From Pseudophaeomoniella oleicola (taxonomy: Eukaryota > Ascomycota > Eurotiomycetes > Phaeomoniellales > Phaeomoniellaceae): 64,000 nt of DNA. Location of the stretch: assembly GCA_003868215.1 (NCBI GenBank), contig QWDQ01000044.1:1-64000 (forward strand). The letters run 5' to 3'. Made by a program: the position numbers and the translations under genes. Within the stretch, counting starts at the first letter, position 1. Every line of letters begins with the position of its first letter. This document shows, piece after piece, positions 1-9,657 of the stretch. The notes under the pieces were generated by a model. That model was not told where the DNA came from and searched no databases. It saw nothing but the letters and a program-made list of their open reading frames with translations.

Positions 1-1500
1 ATTATTAAGTTTGTTATTTATTTTTAAATCAATAAAATAAAGAAATTTTAATTTTAATTATAAATTTTAATATTTTTTAACATTTTTTATTTTATTTATA
101 TATAAAAAAATCCGATAATTTAAAAATTAAAACTTTTATATTTTTAGCTGATTATTTAAATTATATATAAAAAAAATAAAAAAAATTGATTTTAATATTT
201 CTAAATTTATTAGTAAAAGAATATTCTTTTATAAAACTTTAATTATTTAGAACTATTTAATATAAATAATATTATTAGAATCGTTTTATTTTATAAATAA
301 TAATTTTATTTTGAAATTCTTAATTATCTTACAAACTCAATAAACTTAACGTTAATATAAAAAAAAATTAAAATCTAACCGTTTTTTCATATTATTTTTA
401 TATCATAATAAGTTTATAATTAATTCTAAAACTAATTACACTATTATTTAGCGTATTTTTGATATTATTTTTAAAAAAATTAAAAAAATTAAAAGATTTT
501 AAAAAGAGATAGAATATTAATAAAAATATTTTAAATAATATTTTATTTTTTTAAGACTTAATTTTAGATTCTAATCTAAACCTATTTAGGCGGTATTCTA
601 GATAGAATACCATCGAGTACAGGGTTAGATTCTAAAAAGGGGTAGAATATCAGTAAAAGTATTCTAAATAATATTCTACTTTTTTAAGACTTAATTTTAG
701 ACTTTAATCTAAACCTATTTAAACGATATTCTAGGCAGAATACCATCGAGTACAGGGTTAGAATCTGTTTATTTAATATATTTTTTTAAACATTTTTTCG
801 GAGATATTAATGAGATAAGTTAAATCTAATATTATAAATAATAATATAAAAAATATATTCTTTTATAAATATATAAATTATTTAATTATTTATTACTGGA
901 TTAATCTAATAGCGAATCCTTAAAATATATTTAATTAACTTATTTAAATTAAAGAATTCAGTATCCTAAGGAATTCGATTAATCACAGCACAGCGTCAAA
1001 AGAGAACTGATTGACCTAGCATAATATCAATCAATTAAAGGACAGCTTTATTTTAATATTTTTTAAAAAATAACTACATTTTAGATTATTTTAATTATTT
1101 TTAAACTTTTTCGTCGAGTTGTCCCTCAGGGGATAACTGCCTGATCCTAACCTGAGGGCCAGCCCACAGTTTTCGCCCTATAATTAATATTAATAATATA
1201 ATTAAAATTACTTTTAAAATTTTTAAAGATTTAAAATCTTTAAAAGAACTAAATATAACGGTTAAGATTTAATGTAAATGTTAACATTTTTTTATTAATT
1301 AATAATTTTTAAATGAATTATTATTTAATTTTATATTTAACTATAAAAAGGCACGTTAAGAATTAGTTTTAAAAAAATTTAAAATTTTTATTTAATTATA
1401 AAAAACTCAATAATACGGGAAAAAAATAGATCAATAAATTATAATAAATCATTTTATATTAATTATTTTATTAGGGGATTATCGATAAATTATAATTAAA
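1..1500. repeat. AT-rich, RIP-like isochore
   Basis: The first 1.5 kb is overwhelmingly A and T with long runs of both bases and no open frame of note. Short islands of normal composition survive around 960-1030 and 1095-1170. The change to balanced composition near 1500 is abrupt. In Pezizomycotina this pattern is usual for repeated DNA mutated by RIP (C:G to T:A transitions, preferably at CpA). I see no intact mobile-element protein here, so the original element cannot be named. Confidence 0.8.
501..766. repeat. 133-bp two-copy tandem repeat
   Basis: Two head-to-tail copies, 501-633 and 634-766, have the same length and align without gaps. Both carry the GC-containing core ATACCATCGAGTACAGGG. 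Nearly all differences are C/T or G/A exchanges (for example GAGAT versus GGGGT near the start, and GGCGGT versus AACGAT in the middle), which is the signature of RIP on duplicated DNA. It may be a tandem subrepeat of a transposon terminus. Confidence 0.8.
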
Positions 1501-2540
1501 GTTATTAATTATTCTATCTATCAAGACCATTCTGCCACCTAAGTATGTGAGTACCCGGATGTATTCCCATTTCACTGTGCCGTTTACAAACAATTGTTTT
1601 GCAATTTCCTGTATATTGAATATATTCTATCAGAAGCTTTTGTTACACCATGATCCTCAACCTCAGCGTGATCCCCTACGATTTCCTGTGAATCTTGGAT
1701 CCGTCTGACTTTGTGGCTAATGTCTATATACGTATCTGTAGTTTTTCTATGTGCGAAATGTTACCTATGATTTCTTCTATTTTAGTCTTTACCAGTGCTA
1801 GCAATTTTAAAGGCGGAGAAATTCAGATCTGTTGTGTGATTCTGTATGAGTCGCCAGCTCTGGCTAGAGGGGAGGCCCTCTGAACAGTATAATTCATAGA
1901 GCATAAGAATACATAACCTTCAATGGAAATCTCATACTGAGAGATAGAGCTTATAAATGGCTTATAGTTCTCATTCGCCTACCCAAAGCTGCATGTTTGC
2001 AACAGGGCCTGATTGTGGCCCCCTGGAAACCTCCGACACGACTTCCATTATCAGACAACGCACAGTAAACGCAAACACATTCCCGATTATGAACAGTAGT
2101 TAAATTGCTCTGTGGATGCATCATGGCAGGCTGTGAAGAACCAGCGGGAGGAGGTGTCGGAACTGGTTGGGCACCTGCAGATAGTGATTGAAGTCACAGA
2201 TCTATTTTTACTTACAGTGATTCGCTGAAGATCTGATATCCAACTTACTGAGCCGTCTGTCGCGTGGTGCCAGTGCTTTCACCATAAAATAAATTCCAAT
2301 TTGAACTTGGATGTGGAAGAAATGTTGATTACAGGTTAAAGATGCAGTACTTCCGACTCGTTTGCTGGAATGGAAACACGCCACGGCGGTGTCATAGAGG
2401 AAGCTGTTGATATCGATGCTGATGTTGATGGCCTATCCACGGTGGTTGGTTCTTCATTTTCCCGTCGAGAACGCCACAACAGGCATTGATGGTAGATAAA
2501 CCGCTATTGGGATGGACAAGTCATTATACTCGTCGATTTG
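1500..2540. other. Gene-poor decayed stretch
   Basis: Composition is normal but open frames are short and broken on both strands. A minus-strand fragment near 1720-1800 reads LVKTKIEEIIGNISHIEK, again coiled-coil-like. No gene can be supported. Confidence 0.4.
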
Positions 2541-5110
2541 TTAAAGCTCTCTCATATTGACGATGCCATCTTGGAGCACATTGCCCTCGCTGTCTTCAAT
2601 AAGGCTTTGATTCTCATCACCAGGGGAATCAGGGAGATCAGGGAGATCAAAACCGTCATCGCCATTCCCATCGTCATCGTCATCAAAGTCATCACCGACT
2701 CCGCTCATCAAGATATCGACATTAGAAGGTGGTTCGCGCTCACTGATTTGGCCTGCATCTACCGCAGCTCTTGCAGTATAGGGTATAACCTGAGGAGTGT
2801 TTCGATTATGCTGTGGTCCGCCGAACAGAGAACCTAAGAGAAACAGGCTTTATATGCTATCGAGATGATCTGTTTGCAACAGAGCGTGACGGTTGATCCG
2901 TTTTGTAGCTCGAAAAGAGCCTGAAACAGGCAATTCCAAGAAGACCCGACCGTTCAAGTGTGCGCTTGATAGCAGTGACTCAGGCTGGCGCTGAAGGTAT
3001 ATAGAAGTCCGAGTCAGATGTGTCTTGACGATCCGGGACAAACCATTCCAATGCTCTTGATCCTGATTGACACCATATAGAATAGATTTGAGACATCTGC
3101 AAATGGCCCTTGTTTTTGGTAAATAATCACGGAGATCGATTCGTCTTTGTATTGTTAGTATCAAGTTCATGAAGGCCTGCTACAACTGACTAAATAAACC
3201 AACTACCCTTATAGGCGGTCAACGACTCAGACGAAGACATCCTTAAGTCAGCGAACTATTTTATCCTTCAGTCCTTCTCTAACAATTTATCACTGTGAAG
3301 CAAGAGCTTCATCACGCTGCCGCCGTTATCGAGTCATCTCGCAAAAGTGTATGATTGCAAAGCCCTCTTGATTGCCTCCAACGAACTTTCCGAAGTCTAT
3401 GAGCGAGGATACAGCGAGGAAAACTCTTTGAATTGAATGCGTGTAGGCATATAGGACCGCAGGCATATAGGAAGATGCATTCTTTATATGAGAAGATGGT
3501 CAACGAGTACAGCGTGACGGGTGACAGGTATCTAAACCTCCTTCAAAAAAACGAAAAGACCCGGGAAACAGCCATCGGCTTAGCATCGAAGCTGCAGCAG
3601 TATGAGCACGTTCGGCGCAGCAACATTGACAATGATAATGACCTAGCAACCTGTCACGAGTATGCCGTTACAAAAGAAGACTTCGAAGCAAGAATCAAGG
3701 TTCTATGACACGAAAAGTCTAAGATAATCAAAGAGCATGAGATTGCTTTGGCTAATACGGTGAACTATACTGTCCAGCAAAATATCAATGAGGTTGAATG
3801 CAGGAAACAGCGAGTTCTCAAGCGTTTGGGTCAGTTGGCCGCTCCAATCCCCGGAGGTGGATCAAAAGGCAGCAATTGGTCGAAGTCCCAGCAACATCAA
3901 TCATGCGGCTACCGAAACAGCTCTTACCTCTCCAGTCATTAGATCATTAACCAAAGCTGGTGTAGCTCTAGACGGTGTTCGTGGGGTCTGTGGACTGCGA
4001 AGGGAAGAAGGTGCCAAAGATATTGCTCTGGAAGCCGGTGTTGAACCTCCTCTGGGGTTGAACATACTGTACTGGCTTGAACTGCAAAGTCAATGAGTCG
4101 CTGATACAAATGGAGCGCATGTTTGACCATTGTGCCAAGGTTCATCCTGTCAGAATGACATACAACAGAGGACATCAGCACCGAGCAGCATTTGGTAGTG
4201 GCAACGAAACATCTATGGTTCACACAGGGTCTTAGCCACTTCTTCGGATAGTCATCAATATATATTGATGGATATATTTCTCTCTCAGTCAGCACTGAAG
4301 GTTAATAGGTATGACGATGACTCAACGTGCCGCATCGGAAAGACTATAACTCTTCAGATGGCGGAGAGGCGACTGAAGGGCAGCGTATCCTGGTGGGAAC
4401 GGAAAAGTACGAATTTATACGGCATATTTGACAGCACCGGCTGGCGTGAGGATATTCTTAATCAACAAGATATGGAGTTACCTGGAGAGGTCTACTTAGA
4501 TCAGAGTGAGCCGGGTCCGGAGGTCTGGTACGGACAAAGTCTAAGGCTGGACTGATGTTTGGAAGAGCAGGCTCATTGACGGTCATGCCGATACTATCAC
4601 CAAATGTTCCTTTTACAGCTGCAGACCTCCTGCTATTAAGAATCTTGCGGGGTGCTGTAATTTGGAAATGTTACCGTGCTTAGCCTTTGATATCGAAGTC
4701 CAGGTTGGAAGCATAACAGAATCGGCATCCGTATATTGCTCGCATAGAGCGCATGCCAGAATTCTCTTGCCGTTGTGGCATGTCTCCAACGAAGGCCAGA
4801 GTGAACGCACACACGAATAATCATTGACCGTTGACCAGAATTTCTGTACCTGCATCCAATTCAGCCATACCACCAGCTGCTAAGTTCTCGATAACGTCTC
4901 CGAAATGGCTACCGTGAGGTCCGAGAGTGACGGATAACACATTGCCTCGACGTTCTCTCTCTTTGTAAGAGAGGGCAGCAAAGATCAGGTAGAATTCCAT
5001 GAGAGAACGCTGTTCAACGATGCGATCTTGCGGAATGAAGATTGGATCAATGGCTGCCTGCAATAAGAGGACCTCGTTCTGGGTTAATATTCGACGAGTC
5101 CTCTCTTGAA
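2540..5110 (-). mobile_element. Decayed transposase-like element (unnamed family)
   Basis: Conceptual minus-strand reading from about 5110 down to 4300 gives segments of one long protein. They include FGDVIENLAAGG, ELDAGTEILVNG, CAFTLAFVGDMPQRQ, the cysteine knot YGCRFCYASN followed by LDFDIKG, and FPFPPGYAALQSPLRHLK. As I remember it, these resemble a large repetitive fungal family with a zinc finger and Tnp2-like blocks (GDMPQQQ, GCRxC, SDPAHS). That attribution is from memory, so the class II (CACTA/Tnp2-like) label is tentative. Further minus-strand fragments lie at 3939-4295 and 2850-3170. A very acidic piece at 2543-2836 (DFDDDDDGNGDDGFDLPDLP) begins just after a splice-acceptor-like CTCTTAG. 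The frame is interrupted many times, so it is a relic. Confidence 0.5.
3310..3960 (+). pseudogene. Coiled-coil protein relic
   Basis: The plus strand reads as a Lys/Glu/Gln-rich helical protein, for example YEKMVNEYSVTGDRYLNLLQ, LASKLQQYEHVRRSNIDN and EALANTV-like heptads, ending in a Gly/Pro/Ser-rich tail near QLAAPIPGGGSKG. The reading continues through interruptions, so it is not a working gene. The composition suggests a coiled coil, but I recognise no family. It lies antisense to the transposase-like relic and could be an insertion into it, part of the same element, or chance. Confidence 0.35.
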
Positions 5111-5727
5111 GAATGTGCAGGCAATGGATCGGACTTTGAGATCAATTGAAGAAGCAACAAGGTCTGTAATAATTGAGACCATTGAGCGACATATATGAGG
5201 AACTACACAGAACCCGACACAACCCCCAACCGTGCAGGAGCCCCAGCAACCCAGTGTGGACATGATTAGGGTTGGAAGACGGAAATAGATATATACATGT
5301 AAGTGTGAGAAATGGAAAGATGGAGTGGTAGTGAAGGAGGGGGGGAAGGGGAGAAGAGATAGAGATGGAATATGGAATATGGAAAGATGTAATCCCCAAT
5401 CACTGACTCTTGTTTCAGGCTTCTGGGTAATAAATAGAAGCAGGTGATTCTCGTTCATAGATCTGCGCGGCTTTTTCTCGCGTCTAAGCATCTGCTGCTG
5501 ACGCTGACCGCTGAAGAGGTGAAAGACTGCCGGAGAGGCGGAGTGGTATACGACCCCTCTGCAAAAGCAAACGTAGTAATAAGTCTAGTACGTCGATCGA
5601 TTACTGGGGGGTTTTATAGTATTTAGGATGATCGTCTTGGACCCAAAACCAAGAAGTCACCTCAAAGTAAGTAAGTAGACATCATGCTTTTGCAAGCTGT
5701 TGTCCACCCGCCAGGCTCATTACCTGA

Positions 5728-5988
5728 CTAAAAATAAAATGGTGGCAGTGGAGGTGGCCATGGTATGGCATTTGCTTCTGCCCCAGGCTTCCATTGCTCC
5801 AGCCTTTTATTGAAAGTCCAATGGACTAACGTCTCACACTGCTCTTCTGTCTTCATTATTTCTGCGAACTCCTTTTGTATGCTTTCGACCTTGTCGAAAA
5901 GTTCGTTAATTGGCTCTTTTCTTTCCGCCTCAAGCGCCTCTTTGGTCTCCGCCGTGATGGCTTTGGCATCGTGCCAAGCTATCTTGTA
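5728..5988 (-). pseudogene. C-terminal ORF fragment, unknown protein
   Basis: A minus-strand frame of 86 codons without an early ATG runs from about 5988 to a TAG at 5728. It begins YKIAWHDAKAITAETKEAL, continues with charged helical heptads (LFDKVESIQKEFAEIMK) and ends in a proline-rich tail, PWPPPLPPFYF. It looks like the last exon of a real protein rather than noise, but I could not place upstream exons and the frame is closed by a stop just upstream. It may be a gene remnant at the edge of the decayed region. Confidence 0.35.
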
Positions 5989-6562
5989 TCAGCCGACCTT
6001 TGAGAATGTGGTCTGCGTTCGCTGCCGGTTATACTAAGGATGCAAAATTCGCCAAAGTCTACGGACTAAGCGATTTGGCAGTCTTCCCAAGAGGTAGACG
6101 TGACACCGCGCCGGAATCCTCATTGATATTGATAGTACTTACTGAATGATTATTACGTTGCCTACCCTCACCTTAATAGAATATTACTGCCCCAGTTGTA
6201 AGCTTGTCTGCTGGTCATCTTGAACATGGCTATAAGTGCTCCTTTATGGGCCCTAAGGCTGTAGATGACACAGACTCTGGTATAATACCTCTAACCAAGT
6301 ATTCCCATGAAAGGGAGACGTTCCATTGCCACAAGGGCAGTGTGATCAAGGTTAGGAAAGTGGCGAGCGTCTGGGAAATGGCATATTACTCTTCTTTCCA
6401 AGTCAAGATATCTCCTTTCTCAGGCCATGACTATTTCCGAAAAGATCTCTGACAAGTGGGTAGCTTGCAGCAGCAAACATTGTTTATTTTGTATCATAGT
6501 ATACGATGTTGACGACTATGAGTGAGGGAGAGTGGGTGTGGAGAAGAATGAGGTTCAGCTAC

Positions 6563-6726
6563 GGGTTGACTGGGTTGACTGGGTTGACTTGGCAATTTCC
6601 AAGGGAGGCTTGCCAAGCCTATTGGCCGAGACCGGACCGAATGACTCCTGCCGTCACAAAAATTTCCTTACACGCGATAATTCAGTTGCAATCATCTTCA
6701 ACTCAATACATCAATTGACCAGTCAA
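6563..6726 (+). promoter_or_regulatory. ILV5 upstream region: direct repeats, TGACTC, inverted repeat
   Basis: Three exact tandem copies of GGGTTGACT lie at 6563-6589. A TGACTC core (6642-6647) matches the Gcn4/CPC1-type half site plus flank, and an ATTGG (inverted CCAAT) lies at about 6622. An inverted repeat TTGAC-CA-GTCAA occupies 6715-6726, immediately before the start codon. ILV genes are known targets of cross-pathway control in fungi; binding here is inferred only from these short matches. Confidence 0.4.
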
Positions 6727-6727
6727 A

Positions 6728-8137
6728 ATGGCATCTCGAAGTTTCAGCAGAGCCCTCAGGGCTGCCTCGAAACAGAGGCTCTCCACTAGCAACGTTCAGA
6801 GACGTACTTTTGTCTCTGCACTTGCTGCTCGTCCAACCTTTTCAGCTGTCGCCAGACCAGTCTCTGCTGTTGCACAACAAACCCGAGGTGTCAAGACTAT
6901 TGATTTCGCTGGTCACAAAGAGACTGTCTATGGTAAGTTGTACAGGATTTCGATCTCTGCGCTACTGCTGATGCGCTGCTAGAACGCTCCGACTGGCCAC
7001 GTGAGAAGCTCTTGGTGAGTTGTCCTACTGATCGCGTATGCGGAAGATTCTGACTCATGATTGTAGGATTACTTCAAGAACGACACCCTCGCTTTGATCG
7101 GTTACGGATCCCAAGGTCACGGCCAAGGTCTCAACCTCCGTGATAACGGCCTTAACGTTATCATCGGTGTCCGAAAGAATGGCGCATCATGGAAGGAAGC
7201 TGAAGCCGATGGCTGGATTCCAGGAAAGAACTTGTTTGATGTCGATGAAGCCATCAGCAAGGGTACAATCGTCATGAATTTGCTCAGTGATGCTGCCCAG
7301 TCTGAGACTTGGCCTGCCATCAAGCCACAATTGACCAAGGGAAAGGTACAGACTGTCCTCTGAGTGGATGCGGCAAAACGCTAATTTATTCAGACCCTTT
7401 ACTTCTCTCACGGTTTCTCCCCCGTCTTCAAGGATCTCACCAAGGTCGACGTTCCCACGGACATTGATGTCATCCTCGTCGCCCCCAAGGGTTCCGGTCG
7501 TACCGTCCGATCTCTTTTCCGTGAGGGTCGTGGCATCAACTCGTCTATCGCCGTCTACCAAGATGTTACTGGCCAAGCTAAAGAGAAGGCTATCGCCCTT
7601 GGTGTCGCTGTCGGTTCAGGATACCTCTACGAAACCACTTTTGAGAAGGAGGTCTACTCTGATCTCTACGGTGAGCGTGGTTGCTTGATGGGCGGTATTC
7701 ATGGAATGTTCCTTGCTCAATACGAAGTCCTCCGTGAGCGCGGTCACTCTCCATCCGAGGCATTCAACGAAACCGTTGAGGAAGCCACTCAGTCTCTCTA
7801 CCCTCTCATTGGTGGCAACGGTATGGACTGGATGTATGCCGCTTGCTCAACCACCGCTCGTCGTGGTGCCATCGACTGGTCAGGCCGTTTCAAGGATACC
7901 TTGAAGCCCGTCTTCAATGATTTGTACGACAGCGTAAAGAACGGTGAGGAGACCAAGAGGAGCTTGGAATACAACAGCCAAAAGGATTACCGTGAGAAGT
8001 ATGAGAAGGAGATGCAGGACATCCGAGATCTGGAGATCTGGAGGGCCGGAAAGGCTGTCAGGTATGTATCTGCCATCCTTATGTTTCGAGCTTCTGACTA
8101 ACTTCGTCACAGATCCCTCCGACCAGAGAACCAGTAG
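6728..8137 (+). CDS. ILV5: Ketol-acid reductoisomerase, mitochondrial
   Basis: Converts acetolactate and acetohydroxybutyrate to the dihydroxy acids with NADPH and Mg2+, the second common step of valine/isoleucine synthesis in the mitochondrial matrix. Five exons fit: 6728-6932, 6983-7014, 7067-7345, 7394-8061 and 8113-8137, giving 402 aa, the usual length for fungal Ilv5. The N-terminus (MASRSFSRALRAASKQRL...) is Arg/Ser-rich without acids, as expected for a matrix-targeting peptide. The Rossmann motif GYGSQGHGQGLNLRD follows exon 3's start, and the C-terminal knotted domain contains ERGCLMGGIHGMF and GGNGMDWMYAACSTTARRGA. It ends SLRPENQ. The downstream dehydratase-like gene lies on the same strand. 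Confidence 0.97.
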
Positions 8138-8353
8138 ACAAAAGTTTTATGTTGATACCATTAGCAGTAATTGAGTCGGATTCAATGATCATTGAATGGT
8201 TCTGTAACTTGCTATATTGTGCCTTGACCTGTATTCTATTCGCCGCGAGATCGGCAGTGATATTGAATCTAAACTGGAAGGATTACCGACCAGTATCAAT
8301 TGCTCCATTTCAACAACTTTGGCAGCATTCTTGAAATGATCACACTTGACAAG

Positions 8354-9577
8354 ATGGCGGATCCTAGCAAATGTCTCCCGTTGACATCTGAATCTGTGCG
8401 GATAGCGCATAAACTCATTGAACCATATATCCATCGTACCCCGCTACTCACCTCAAAAGCCCTGAACAACATTGCTTCACAACCGCAGTACCCCGGAGGT
8501 AGTTCACCGAAACTGAACCTCTTTTTCAAATGTGAAAATCAGCAGCGCATTGGTGCCTTTAAAGCACGGGGCGCACATCATGCTGTATTGCGGCTCGTTG
8601 AAGAAGTTGGCATTGAAGAAGTTCGCAGGCGGGGGGTGGTCACCCATAGTTCAGGTCCTTGGCTACGCGCATCTTTCGAAGGATTCTGCTGAGGCGACGC
8701 AATAGGAAACCATGCGCAAGCTCTAGCCCTCGCTGCTTCGACGTTTTCCATCCCTGCCTACATTGTGATGCCTTCGATCTCGACTTCCTCAAAAATCGCC
8801 GGAACAAAAGAGTATACTGAACATGTTATATTTTCTGGGTCTACGAGCGTAGAACGTGAAGCTAAGGTGGAGCAAGTCATTAAGGAAACCGGAGCTATCC
8901 TAGTCCCTCCATACGATCATCCTGATATTATACTTGGGCAGGGCACCACTGGTTATGAGATCGAACAGCAATACGCGGAGATCATCTCTTCAGATAACCA
9001 GAGAAGCGCCCATCCGTCTAGAGCACATCTGGATGCTCTCATATCTCCATGCGGTGGGGGCGGTCTACTTTCAGGCTTAGCCACCAATTTTTCCTCCCCA
9101 GAGAAGACGACCCTCGTTTTCGGAGCCGAACCGTCTTTCTCTGGTGCAGATGATGCATGTCGTGGCCTTGCAGCTGATCCACCGAAGCGAATTACTCACG
9201 TATCATCATTGACAATAGCAGATGGCCTTCGAACGCCGCTGGGAGACATCACGTGGTCGGTAATCTCTGATCGGACGAAAGTAGAAGGCGTCTACAGCGT
9301 CACGGAAGAGGAAATCAAGAAGGCTATGAAGTTGGTCCTAGAACGACTCAAGGTTTTGGTCGAACCAAGCGCCGTAGTGGGATTTGCGGTGATATTGTTT
9401 TGTGAAGAATGGCGCAAGTTGGTTCCTCCGGAAGGATGGGATGTAGCCATTGTTTTGACAGGTGGTAACACCACAGTGGAAGCCATAGTGGGACTGTTTG
9501 GACAGGAAGGAAATGACAGGGAGAAAGGTAAGGTTGGAATACATGGGGACAAGACAGCCGAAGATGTCGCGGGTTGA
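8354..9577 (+). CDS. Serine/threonine dehydratase-like (SRY1/serine racemase family)
   Basis: PLP-dependent fold type II enzyme. The Schiff-base lysine lies in IGAFKARGAHHA, the substrate loop in THSSGNHAQALALAA, and the glycine loop binding PLP phosphate in CGGGGLLSG. AEPSFSGADDACRGL matches the divalent-metal site of eukaryotic serine racemase and yeast Sry1 (3-hydroxyaspartate dehydratase). Two exons: 8354-8654 and 8706-9577, giving 390 aa. The intron is needed to restore SSGNHAQ, but its donor is the weak GTCCTT. In-frame ATGs also exist at 8300 and 8336; 8354 gives the usual N-terminus just before LPLTSESVRIAHKLI. The exact substrate (serine, threonine, hydroxyaspartate) cannot be told from sequence. 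The gene is convergent with SLD2, with about 80 bp between stops. Confidence 0.88.
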
Positions 9578-9657
9578 ATTGTGGTTGCATGCATCATATT
9601 TAAGACCTCGTAATATCAGAGACAGAAGTCATCATGGTCATTCAATTCATTACACAT

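Noticed and set aside
5765-6037. Plus-strand open frame with hydrophobic runs
   Set aside because: It is the complement of the charged helical minus-strand fragment, which looks more like real protein.
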